Below the pieces are notes generated by a model. It made no database searches and was not told the origin of the DNA. It worked only from the letters and a program-made list of their open reading frames with translations. The position numbers and the translations under genes are program-made. A stretch of DNA of 27,562 nucleotides from NCBI GenBank assembly GCA_964496075.1, contig CAZBXB010000005.1, forward strand, positions 1 through 27,562, written 5' to 3'. This stretch comes from UBA1372 sp964496075 (lineage in GTDB: Bacteria > Patescibacteriota > Microgenomatia > UBA12405). Numbering within the stretch: position 1 is the first letter of the stretch; each line of letters begins with the position of its first letter. This document shows positions 21,295 through 27,529 of the stretch, in pieces.

Positions 21295-22401
21295 ATGACT
21301 AAAGAAGAAATATTAAAGATGGCCATAAAGCGAGTTGAGAATGAGATTCGCGATACTCCCTATGATAAATCATCTGAGCATCATCACGGTAGATTAAAGG
21401 CCAAATTGTCAAAATTAAAAGAAGAATTGTATGGAGTAGCTACCGGCGGGGGCGGTGGTGGCCTTGGTTATTCAATTAAACATTCAGGAGATGCAACGGC
21501 CGTTTTGGTAGGTTTACCTTCAGTGGGTAAGTCAACTCTGCTAAATGCCGTCACTAACGCTGACTCTAAAGTAGGAAATTATGATTTTACTACTTTGGGG
21601 GTGATCCCCGGAATGATGAAGTATATGGGAATTTCTGTGCAAATATTAGATTTACCCGGATTGCTTGAGGGGGCTTCTAAAAATAAGGGTTTTGGTAAGA
21701 GGGTCTTGTCGGTGATTCGAGCGTCTGATTTAGTGATATTGATGACTGACGGGCAAAGATTGGAATGGATATCTAAGATGGAAGATGAGTTATATAAAGC
21801 AGGTATAAGATTGAGTCAAGCAAAACCAAAAATAAGCTTTAGAAAAACAAGTAAGGGGGCAATACAGGTGGTTGATCCATATCATGGTTTGGCTGAAGAG
21901 GTGGTGGTGTCTGTTTGTAAAGAGATGGGTTTAAGTAACGCTATGGTCCAATTTGAAGAAAAGATTACAGATGTGTCTTTACTAATTGATGCTTTAACTA
22001 AATCAAGAGTTTACTTGCCAGCGATAAAAATAATTAACAAAAGTGATCAGATAAAAAACAGTAAAAGACAGGCTGAAAAATATGCTCTTAAAAACGACTG
22101 CATATTGATGAGTGCTGATAAAAAGATAGGTATTGATGAGTTTAGGGATATGGTTTGGAAAAAATTGGAATTGGTTAGGGTGTATCTAAAGAGACAAAGA
22201 AGCAAAGCATCTGATAAAGACAAACCACTGATAGTTAAAAACAGTAAGACTTTGGCCGATGTTTTGACAAAAATTTCTCAAGAAATGAGGAGTGATGTAA
22301 AGTCGGCTCATATTTGGGGGAAAAAGGCTAGATTTCCCGGACAAAAAGTATCTTTTAATTTTTCTGTATTTGATGAAATGGAAGTGTGGTTTGGGAGATA
22401 A
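21295..22401 (+). CDS. DRG/Rbg-type GTPase with TGS domain
   Basis: The DRG (developmentally regulated GTP-binding) family belongs to the Obg superfamily and is best known from archaea and eukaryotes, where it acts with ribosomes. The 368 residues contain an N-terminal helical part, G1 GLPSVGKST at about 73-81, G2 region YDFTTLGVIPG, G3 DLPG, the DRG-specific insertion (ELYKAGIRLSQAKPKISF), the stretch SRVYLPAIKIINKSD with G4 NKSD, G5 SADK, and a C-terminal TGS domain from about 300 (VRVYLKRQ ... HIWGKKARFPGQKVSF). No Obg-type glycine-rich N domain is present. The last 47 bases overlap the convergent mtaB-like gene. Confidence 0.88.
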   Translation: MTKEEILKMAIKRVENEIRDTPYDKSSEHHHGRLKAKLSKLKEELYGVATGGGGGGLGYSIKHSGDATAVLVGLPSVGKSTLLNAVTNADSKVGNYDFTTLGVIPGMMKYMGISVQILDLPGLLEGASKNKGFGKRVLSVIRASDLVILMTDGQRLEWISKMEDELYKAGIRLSQAKPKISFRKTSKGAIQVVDPYHGLAEEVVVSVCKEMGLSNAMVQFEEKITDVSLLIDALTKSRVYLPAIKIINKSDQIKNSKRQAEKYALKNDCILMSADKKIGIDEFRDMVWKKLELVRVYLKRQRSKASDKDKPLIVKNSKTLADVLTKISQEMRSDVKSAHIWGKKARFPGQKVSFNFSVFDEMEVWFGR

Positions 22402-23452
22402 GGGAACGAATTTTTTGGCTTCGATGTTTTTTGGTTGAGTTGTCGACTTTAGCTAACTTTAGTTTGGTGGAGGTGGTGTCTGGTCTGGGAGAATATCTGA
22501 AAGTATGGATTTTGGAAAAGCCTATGGACCGGCAAAGTTTGTAGGTTTGTTGAAAGTCCTTATCTGTTTCACCCGGAAAACCAACGATGATATCGGTGCC
22601 AAATTTAAGGTTTTTATTTTTTTTAAGTTTCGAAAAAATAGAAATAATCTGCTTTTGAGCATAAGGACGGTTCATATTTTTTAGGACAGTGTCCGAACAA
22701 GATTGGAGAGGAATGTGGAGAAAGTTTATAAATCTGTCAGGATGTGTTTTTAAGAATTTAATAAATTTGTTATCTATGCAATTTAGGGCAATGGAACCAA
22801 AACTGATTTTTGGGATAGTGGTTTGATTTAAAATAAGCTCAAGTAGATTTGACAAGCCTGGGGTATATAGATCTAAGTTAGTGCCGGTGATAATAAGTTG
22901 TTTGAATCCAAGTTTGTGGGTTTGGTTGATTTGGTTTATGGCTTGATCTATGGGTAGAGACCAGAGCCGTTGTCTTTTGTATGGAACTATACAATAGGTA
23001 CAATAGTGATTGCAGCCCGTTTGAATATTTAAGAGATATTTGTCAGAAAGACTGAGTCTGTCGATGATTTGATGAGTATAGATTGGATTTAATTTTTCTA
23101 ATATTTGTCTTTTGGTCTTGTTTGACAAAAATATTATGTTTTTTGAAAGTGGAATTTTTTGTTGACTAACACAACCGGTGATAACAAAGGTTGATTTTGG
23201 AAATTGTTTAATTAGAGATTTTATTTTTCTGAGAGACTCGTTTTCGCCCTTCTGAGTGATACTACATGTATTTATGAGAACTAGTCCAGGGAGATGATTG
23301 GTTAGATGGTTTAAAGGTGTAAAACCATGGTTTATGATAAGTTGCGATAATTGGTTTGACTCGGCAGCATTAACACGACAACCAAAAAAAATAGATATAA
23401 AAGTTTTATTGGTGATTGGTTGGCAAATTTGAGTCAGTTTATTTAATGGCAT
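22355..23452 (-). CDS. MtaB-like radical SAM tRNA methylthiotransferase
   Basis: The MiaB/MtaB/RimO family adds a methylthio group using two iron-sulfur clusters. Here the N-terminal UPF0004 Cys are Cys25 (GCRVNAAES), Cys63 (NTCSIT) and Cys94 (TGCVS), and the radical SAM cluster motif is CNHYCTYC (Cys147, 151, 154). HIPLQSCSDTVLKNMNRPY and GTDIIVGFPGET are also family marks. At 365 residues it lacks the C-terminal TRAM domain. GCxVN and overall form favour MtaB (ms2t6A at position 37) over MiaB, moderately. The ATG overlaps the tgt end by 14 bases; the 3' end overlaps the DRG gene by 47 bases. Confidence 0.87.
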   Translation of the reverse strand: MPLNKLTQICQPITNKTFISIFFGCRVNAAESNQLSQLIINHGFTPLNHLTNHLPGLVLINTCSITQKGENESLRKIKSLIKQFPKSTFVITGCVSQQKIPLSKNIIFLSNKTKRQILEKLNPIYTHQIIDRLSLSDKYLLNIQTGCNHYCTYCIVPYKRQRLWSLPIDQAINQINQTHKLGFKQLIITGTNLDLYTPGLSNLLELILNQTTIPKISFGSIALNCIDNKFIKFLKTHPDRFINFLHIPLQSCSDTVLKNMNRPYAQKQIISIFSKLKKNKNLKFGTDIIVGFPGETDKDFQQTYKLCRSIGFSKIHTFRYSPRPDTTSTKLKLAKVDNSTKKHRSQKIRSLISQTTLPFHQIQKN

Positions 23453-24551
23453 GTTGGAGTTTTTCCATTAGGATCGAATAGAAACGTAGATTATGGATGC
23501 TAGCAAGCCTGCCGGCAGTACTATCCCCTATTTTAAATAGATGGTGAAGATAGGCCCTGGAGTAGTTTTTACATAAATGACAATCACAGGCAGTGCTGAC
23601 GGGCCGTGTGTCTTTGTAGTATTTTTCCTTATCGGGAACGTAATAGGAATAAAATTTATCTTGGCCAAGATCAATGGTTTCAATAGAAGCTGCATTGTAA
23701 ACATAGAGTCGGCGGTGGCGAGCGTCTCTGGTAGGCAAGACACAATCAAAAATATGCCAGCCGGAGTTGACCAGATTTCCTATTTCGTCCGGTTTACCAA
23801 TACCTAGTCCATATAAAAGATAATTTGATGGTGTGTTGTTTTTAATAACCTTGGCAACATCGTAATTGAAATGACCATCTTTATCAATTGGCCAGCCACC
23901 GTATCCCAGCCCATCAAAACCGATTTCTACTAACTTTTGAGTACATTCTTTTCTTAGATCGAGATAGTCCCCTCCCTGAACAACCCCAATCAGGTATGGT
24001 TTTTTTTGAGGAGGAACTTTTTTAAATGTCTTTTCATATTCATCTTTACAGGTCTTGGCCCATTTTATGGTCCTGTCAACGGTATCCCTGGCTACTTGTT
24101 TTGAGGAATTTGGGGGAGTGAAATCATCAAGAACTACGAATAAATCGGTTTTTAGGGTAGATTGCATATTGATGGAGTCTTGGGGAGTAAAGAGACTAGT
24201 TTTATTCTTGCTTTGTTTAAAAGTAACCCCTTTGTCGGTAACCGGATTCTTGAGGCCACTTGTTTTGGCAATTGACATGATTTGAAAACCACCGGAATCG
24301 GAAATACAGGCGCCGGACCAAGACATGTAGTTTCTAATACCTTTAAATAATTTGATAGTAGATTTGCCTGGTTGGTTGATAAGGTGGTAAGTATTAACTA
24401 AAATACCCGGAGTTTGGGATGACACTATATCTAGAGTGTCAAGACTCTTAACAACAGCCCTGGTAGCGTCAGGAAAAAACAAGGGTAGTTTTAACTTTTG
24501 ACCAGTGATGGTACGAAAGAATTTGGGCGATTTGGTGAGTTTGGAAGTCAT
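23439..24551 (-). CDS. tgt: tRNA-guanine transglycosylase, divergent (Tgt-like)
   Basis: Tgt exchanges guanine 34 in GUN-anticodon tRNAs for a 7-deazaguanine. The 370 residues keep the chemistry: Asp85 in SDSGGFQ, nucleophile Asp269 in FDCVLPTRDARH, and zinc ligands Cys322, Cys324, Cys327 and a likely His353. The base pocket differs from the usual bacterial form: LDDFTPP replaces FDECTPYP (Cys to Phe at 144), and YGGWPIDKDG stands where GGLAVGE is expected. ATG 24551 is used; a longer frame would run into tRNA-Gly. The mtaB-like gene follows with a 14-base overlap. No queuosine biosynthesis gene is in the window. Confidence 0.9.
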   Translation of the reverse strand: MTSKLTKSPKFFRTITGQKLKLPLFFPDATRAVVKSLDTLDIVSSQTPGILVNTYHLINQPGKSTIKLFKGIRNYMSWSGACISDSGGFQIMSIAKTSGLKNPVTDKGVTFKQSKNKTSLFTPQDSINMQSTLKTDLFVVLDDFTPPNSSKQVARDTVDRTIKWAKTCKDEYEKTFKKVPPQKKPYLIGVVQGGDYLDLRKECTQKLVEIGFDGLGYGGWPIDKDGHFNYDVAKVIKNNTPSNYLLYGLGIGKPDEIGNLVNSGWHIFDCVLPTRDARHRRLYVYNAASIETIDLGQDKFYSYYVPDKEKYYKDTRPVSTACDCHLCKNYSRAYLHHLFKIGDSTAGRLASIHNLRFYSILMEKLQHAIK

Positions 24552-24557
24552 ATGAGG

Positions 24558-24628
24558 AGCGGGGTATGGGAGTCGAACCCATCTTTTCACCTTGGAAGGG
24601 TGATGTTGAACCGCTCAACTAACCCCGC
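24558..24628 (-). tRNA. tRNA-Gly(TCC)
   Basis: Acceptor GCGGGGT/ACCCCGC on the minus strand, anticodon stem TCACC/GGTGA, loop CTTCCAA (anticodon TCC), T-loop TTCGACT, discriminator T, no CCA. An extended -10 (TGATAAAAT) ends eight bases before the 5' end, so almost no 5' leader is expected. The tgt ATG is six bases downstream, so the tRNA and tgt may share a transcript. Confidence 0.95.
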
Positions 24629-24636
24629 ATGTGTTG

Positions 24637-24642
24637 ATTTTA
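24637..24642 (-). promoter_or_regulatory. Extended -10 promoter of tRNA-Gly(TCC) and probably tgt
   Basis: TGA plus TAAAAT on the minus strand, eight bases before the mature tRNA. Confidence 0.5.
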
Positions 24643-24667
24643 TCAAATTTTTCTTGTTTAGCTTTGG

Positions 24668-24673
24668 TAAAAT
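24668..24673 (+). promoter_or_regulatory. Extended -10 promoter of tRNA-Leu(CAG)
   Basis: TGG plus TAAAAT, 12 bases before the tRNA 5' end. Confidence 0.5.
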
Positions 24674-24685
24674 ATGGAAGTATTG

Positions 24686-24767
24686 GCCGCAGTGTTGAAA
24701 CTGGTAGACAAGCACGGTTCAGAACCGTGTGGAGCAATCCATGGAGGTTCGAGTCCTCTCTGCGGCA
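24686..24767 (+). tRNA. tRNA-Leu(CAG)
   Basis: Acceptor GCCGCAG/CTGCGGC, anticodon stem CACGG/CCGTG, loop TTCAGAA (anticodon CAG), long variable arm, discriminator A, no CCA. The acceptor stem is identical to that of tRNA-Leu(TAG). Confidence 0.95.
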
Positions 24768-24795
24768 CTTTGGTGAAAATGTTTGAGTAATTGTT

Positions 24796-24801
24796 TATAA
24801 T
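24796..24801 (+). promoter_or_regulatory. -10 box of tRNA-Phe / tRNA-Gly(GCC)
   Basis: A perfect TATAAT, 14 bases before the tRNA-Phe 5' end. Confidence 0.5.
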
Positions 24802-24815
24802 ACCTTTACAAGTTA

Positions 24816-24888
24816 GCCGAAGTAGCCAAGATGGTCACGGCACTGGTCTGAAAAACCTGGGATGTTGGTTCGAGTCCAACCTTCGGCA
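24816..24888 (+). tRNA. tRNA-Phe(GAA)
   Basis: Acceptor GCCGAAG/CTTCGGC, loop CTGAAAA (anticodon GAA), T-arm GTTGG/CCAAC, discriminator A. The anticodon stem CTGGT/ACCTG has a U-U mismatch at the second pair. This is the tRNA charged by the PheST encoded in this window. Confidence 0.93.
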
Positions 24889-24893
24889 CCTTT

Positions 24894-24966
24894 GCGAGAG
24901 TAATTCAGTTGGTAGAATGCCTCGTTGCCAACGAGGTCGTCGCGGGTTCGAATCCCGTCTCTCGCT
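24894..24966 (+). tRNA. tRNA-Gly(GCC)
   Basis: Acceptor GCGAGAG/CTCTCGC, anticodon stem CCTCG/CGAGG, loop TTGCCAA (anticodon GCC), discriminator T as in the other tRNA-Gly, no CCA. It starts five bases after tRNA-Phe. Confidence 0.95.
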
Positions 24967-25006
24967 CAAAATTGATCGTTTGCTTTATTTCCCCTCTGTT
25001 TTTGAG

Positions 25007-25012
25007 TAAAAT
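25007..25012 (+). promoter_or_regulatory. -10 box, original promoter of tRNA-Val(TAC)
   Basis: TAAAAT ends 10 bases before a 12-base copy of the tRNA-Val 5' end (25022-25033), but about 80 bases before the intact tRNA. The spacing to the short copy equals that at other tRNA promoters here, suggesting the tRNA once began there. Confidence 0.45.
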
Positions 25013-25021
25013 ATGCTAGTT

Positions 25022-25103
25022 TGGGTCTGTGGCCCCTCCTTCGCTAAAGCTTCGGAAGGGTAAATCAGTTTGCAGATCTAAATTAATAATGTGGGTCTGT
25101 GGC
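25022..25103 (+). mobile_element. Small palindromic insertion flanked by a 12-base duplication of the tRNA-Val 5' end
   Basis: TGGGTCTGTGGC occurs at 25022-25033 and again at 25092-25103, where it is the start of tRNA-Val(TAC) plus one base. Between the copies lie 58 bases with a hairpin at the left (CCCcTCC 25033-25039 with GGAaGGG 25054-25060, inner GCTAAAGC) and an AT-rich right part. This looks like a non-coding mobile element with a target-site duplication. The duplication, not a transposase, is the evidence. Confidence 0.5.
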
Positions 25104-25166
25104 TCAGTTGGTTAGAGCGCTCGGTTTACATCCGAAAGGTCACAGGTTCGAGTCCTGTCAGACCCA
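25093..25166 (+). tRNA. tRNA-Val(TAC)
   Basis: Acceptor GGGTCTG/CAGACCC, loop TTTACAT (anticodon TAC), T-arm ACAGG/CCTGT, discriminator A. The anticodon stem CTCGG/CCGAA has a C-A mismatch at its outer pair. The gene is complete, but its promoter has been pushed about 70 bases upstream by the palindromic element. Confidence 0.94.
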
Positions 25167-25173
25167 CAAAAGG

Positions 25174-25179
25174 TATAAT
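25174..25179 (+). promoter_or_regulatory. -10 box of tRNA-Leu(GAG)
   Basis: Perfect TATAAT, 18 bases before the tRNA. Confidence 0.5.
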
Positions 25180-25197
25180 ATAAAGTTCTTTAATAGA

Positions 25198-25279
25198 GCC
25201 GACGTGGTGAAATTGGTATACACGTACGCTTGAGGTGCGTATGCCGCAAGGTGTGGAGGTTCAAGTCCTCTCGTCGGCA
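25198..25279 (+). tRNA. tRNA-Leu(GAG)
   Basis: Acceptor GCCGACG/CGTCGGC, anticodon stem TACGC/GCGTA, loop TTGAGGT (anticodon GAG), long variable arm, discriminator A, no CCA. Confidence 0.95.
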
Positions 25280-25283
25280 CTAA

Positions 25284-25309
25284 TCCGCCTTCGCTTAAGC
25301 TTTGGCGGA
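25284..25309. repeat. Palindromic repeat, second copy of the element type at 25033-25060
   Basis: TCCGCC (25284-25289) pairs with GGCGGA (25304-25309); inside are a symmetric TTC/TTT internal loop and GCTTAAGC. The plan (stem, TTC, GCTWAAGC, TTY, stem) is the same as in the element near tRNA-Val. It sits in the spacer between tRNA-Leu(GAG) and tRNA-Pro. Confidence 0.6.
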
Positions 25310-25314
25310 CACAG

Positions 25315-25388
25315 CGGGGATTGGCGCAATTGGCTAGCGCGCACGGTTTGGGTCCGTGAGGTTGCAGGTTCGAATCCTGTATCCCCGA
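25315..25388 (+). tRNA. tRNA-Pro(TGG)
   Basis: Acceptor CGGGGAT/ATCCCCG with the C1-G72 pair typical of bacterial tRNA-Pro, anticodon stem CACGG/CCGTG, loop TTTGGGT (anticodon TGG), discriminator A. Confidence 0.95.
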
Positions 25389-25412
25389 CAAAAAGAGTAA
25401 ATTAACAAAAAA

Positions 25413-25496
25413 GCCGCGGTGGCGGAACTGGTATACGCGCAAGACTTAAAATCTTGTGATAGCAATATCGTGTGGGTTCGATTCCCTCCCGCGGCA
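25413..25496 (+). tRNA. tRNA-Leu(TAA)
   Basis: Acceptor GCCGCGG/CCGCGGC, anticodon stem CAAGA/TCTTG, loop CTTAAAA (anticodon TAA), long variable arm, discriminator A. Fourth leucine isoacceptor in the window. Confidence 0.95.
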
Positions 25497-25500
25497 CACT

Positions 25501-25569
25501 GCCTCGTCGTCTAATGGTAGGACACTAGCCTTTGAAGCTGGTTATTGTGGTTCGAATCCATGCGAGGCA
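25501..25569 (+). tRNA. tRNA-Gln(TTG)
   Basis: Acceptor GCCTCGT/GCGAGGC (last pair U-G), anticodon stem CTAGC/GCTGG, loop CTTTGAA (anticodon TTG), discriminator A. It is short, with a small D-loop, and starts four bases after tRNA-Leu(TAA). It is the last gene before the composition change. Confidence 0.93.
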
Positions 25570-25600
25570 ACAGACAGGGAAGACAGGGATTTTTCGTACA

Positions 25601-25634
25601 GGCGCGGGCCACGAATAGCTTCGTGGCCAACGCC
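25601..25634. repeat. Long GC-rich palindrome downstream of the tRNA cluster
   Basis: GGCCACGAA (25607-25615) pairs perfectly with TTCGTGGCC (25620-25628) around TAGC, and GGCG (25601-25604) pairs with CGCC (25631-25634) outside a two-base internal loop. No T-run follows on either strand, so a simple intrinsic terminator is unlikely. It shares the AGCTTCG core with the element near tRNA-Val. Confidence 0.6.
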
Positions 25635-25722
25635 AAGAATCCGTCATTTTGATATTTCGGCGTACAATAAAAAGTAAAAATGCTAAAATTTTTTTAGCGA
25701 TAGAATCCATTGAATTATTATA

Positions 25723-25800
25723 ATGGATATGATTGTGAAAGTACTTAGGTTACTAATACGTTTTTTCCGAAAGGTTGATGAGTTTTTTTCTCGTGAATAA
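25723..25800 (+). CDS. Possible 25-residue amphipathic peptide
   Basis: ATG 25723 to TAA 25800 encodes a peptide with alternating hydrophobic and basic residues (VKVLRLLIRFFRKV) and an acidic end. A TATAAT (25719-25724) overlaps the first ATG, so if the peptide is expressed from it the second ATG (25729) is the more likely start. There is no homology or coupling to support it; treat it as a candidate. Confidence 0.25.
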   Translation: MDMIVKVLRLLIRFFRKVDEFFSRE

Positions 25801-25919
25801 TGTCGGAAGATTTATTAGTCTCAAAATGCGTATTTCAAGAAAATGGGAAAGGAAATAACCACAACAACACTCTCTTTTGCGGTAGCGATTATATTTTTTC
25901 TATTGTTAAAACAGTCAAA

Positions 25920-26666
25920 TTATAGATCAACTTTTTTAGTGCCAGAATTCTCTAAATACCATTCATTTATTTCTTTTGCAAGTTCACGAGGCATAAAATA
26001 TGGAATAAAGTGGTCTCCTTCACTATAAACAATCAATTTAGATTGTCTCACTACTTTATTTATATATCTGCCTGCAATAATTGGAGTTGCTTTATCTTTC
26101 TTGCCCCAAAGAATCAAAACAGGAAGTTTAAGTTTTGAAACTTCTGGCTTAAGATTATCAGAAATAACTTTTTTAAAAACATCTCGCATGATACCACTTG
26201 TCTTCGCATAATCGTGTTCTCTCGCAAGAAAATATAAAATTCTCCTGAACAGTTTTGTGAATTGAGGAAAAATCATAAATATCTTACCTAACTTAGCAAG
26301 TATATAAAAAAAGTCTCTTTTAAAAGATGATGGTCGTGATATTCCATTAGCACCACATAGAATAATCCCTAAGATATTTTTATTATCTTTGTTACCACCT
26401 ATCCTAATCGCAATCATTCCTCCAAATGAATGGCCAAAAACAAAAAAATCTTTATTATTAAACACTCTTTTACCCTCTGCTAATACATATTCGGAGTAAT
26501 CTGTTATTCCCCATGCTGTGACTGACTCCGGAGCCCCAAAACCCGGAAGTTCTGGAGAAAAGCATATCCACCCAGTTTCTTCTAGTGCAATTTTTAAGTT
26601 TTCAAGATTCTTAGTGGAAGAACCCCATCCATGGACAAGAAGTATTCTTTTATTGTTAACTGTCAT
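25920..26666 (-). CDS. Alpha/beta hydrolase
   Basis: The 248 residues form one alpha/beta hydrolase fold: oxyanion region LLVHGWGSSTKN, nucleophile elbow GHSFGGM with Ser80, acid region LILWGKKDKATP (Asp) and catalytic His in YSEGDHFIPY near residue 220. The helical cap (about 115-170) is basic and aromatic. Substrate is not predictable by eye; esterase or C-C hydrolase are possible. It follows the SHMT-like gene by 11 bases on the same strand. On the + strand the DNA here is C-rich over G, opposite to the minus-strand genes before 25.5 kb. Confidence 0.87.
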   Translation of the reverse strand: MTVNNKRILLVHGWGSSTKNLENLKIALEETGWICFSPELPGFGAPESVTAWGITDYSEYVLAEGKRVFNNKDFFVFGHSFGGMIAIRIGGNKDNKNILGIILCGANGISRPSSFKRDFFYILAKLGKIFMIFPQFTKLFRRILYFLAREHDYAKTSGIMRDVFKKVISDNLKPEVSKLKLPVLILWGKKDKATPIIAGRYINKVVRQSKLIVYSEGDHFIPYFMPRELAKEINEWYLENSGTKKVDL

Positions 26667-26677
26667 AAATTTTAAGT

Positions 26678-27529
26678 TTAGAATAATAAATTATCAAAAC
26701 AATATTTAACTTCCTGAAAGTGCCCACGAAAGCGGGAAACTTCGTCTTTTAATCTTTTACCAGTTTCATTTCTTTTTAAAACCCGATCAAAAAAATTGGC
26801 AATATCCACCATGTTTTGCTCTCCCATACCAACATGGGTAACTTCAGGAGTGCCAATTCTAATACCATTAGGGTTTCTGAAACTTTCTCCACTTCCAGGC
26901 AATACATTCCGATTTACAATTATATTTACTGACTCTAATTTTGATTCTACTAGTGATCCTCCACCCAACTCAGTACAATCAAGTAAGACTGTATGTGATT
27001 CCGTAAAACCACGATCTTTGCACAAAATCTTGAATCCTCTATTATCAAGTTCTCTTCCTAGGGTTTGGGCGTTTGCTATTGTTTTTCCGGCATAATCTTT
27101 ACCAAATGCTTTAAGTTCAATAAGGGCTAAAACTGCCCCAACAGTCTCATGGAGATGATGGCCAGATGTTAAAACCGGGAAAACCGCTCTCTTGAGTTTT
27201 TCAGCATATTCTTGCCGAGAAAGTATCACTGCGCTTTGTGGTCCTGGAATTGTTTTGCAGGTTGTAAAAGTTACAATATCTGCGCCATCAAGATATGGAT
27301 TTTGGAACAGCCCACCAGCAATCAAACCTGCTACATGAGAAGCATCATAGACAACAATAGAACCGTTTAAATGAGCAGCTTTTGATATTTCCATTATCGG
27401 CTGCGGGAACAGTATTACTGAACCTCCCAAAACTATCAGTTTAGGTTTTTTATCATTAATCATATCGACGGTCCTAGAAATGTCGATATTCATATTATTT
27501 ATATCGATTGGCATTGGTATAAAATTCAA
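26678..27529 (-). CDS. Serine hydroxymethyltransferase-like protein, N-terminal part missing
   Basis: SHMT is a PLP enzyme moving one-carbon units between serine and folate. The readable 283 residues match its second two-thirds: KPKLIVLGGS, VVYDASHVAGLIAGG, the PLP-lysine segment TTCKTIPGPQ (usually TTHKT), and GIRIGTPEVTHVGMGE near the end. The first 140-150 residues of the family are absent. The frame is open only to 27556 and is closed by TAA at 27557-27559. The 5' end is uncertain: TTG 27529 or ATG 27514 are possible starts, or the gene is broken by a frameshift near the window edge. The His-to-Cys change before the PLP lysine hints at a divergent relative. Confidence 0.7.
   Translation of the reverse strand: MNFIPMPIDINNMNIDISRTVDMINDKKPKLIVLGGSVILFPQPIMEISKAAHLNGSIVVYDASHVAGLIAGGLFQNPYLDGADIVTFTTCKTIPGPQSAVILSRQEYAEKLKRAVFPVLTSGHHLHETVGAVLALIELKAFGKDYAGKTIANAQTLGRELDNRGFKILCKDRGFTESHTVLLDCTELGGGSLVESKLESVNIIVNRNVLPGSGESFRNPNGIRIGTPEVTHVGMGEQNMVDIANFFDRVLKRNETGKRLKDEVSRFRGHFQEVKYCFDNLLF

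Larger units (their letters stand above)
25570..25919. other. 350-base stretch without a recognised gene
   Basis: It contains a tandem GACAGGGA pair (25573-25589), a long palindrome (25601-25634), an A+T hairpin GCTAAAA/TTTTAGC (25682-25698) and a 25-codon ORF (25723-25800). The last 120 bases show nothing convincing. The strand composition of the sequence changes across this stretch. Confidence 0.6.

Noticed and set aside
24791..25009. Open frames across the tRNA cluster (also 25158-25442 on the minus strand and 25456-25677)
   Set aside because: They run through mature tRNA sequences and have no protein-like composition beyond the tRNA repeats.
25022..25033. A second, truncated tRNA-Val pseudogene by decay
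   Set aside because: Only 12 bases match and they exactly flank a hairpin element at normal promoter distance; insertion with target duplication explains this better than decay of a full copy.
25682..25698. Terminator hairpin GCTAAAA/TTTTAGC after the tRNA cluster
   Set aside because: The stem has only two GC pairs and the T-run is inside the stem, so termination strength is doubtful.
25843..26028. 61-codon + strand ORF with a hydrophobic start
   Set aside because: More than half is antisense to the alpha/beta hydrolase; there is no promoter spacing or coupling to support it.
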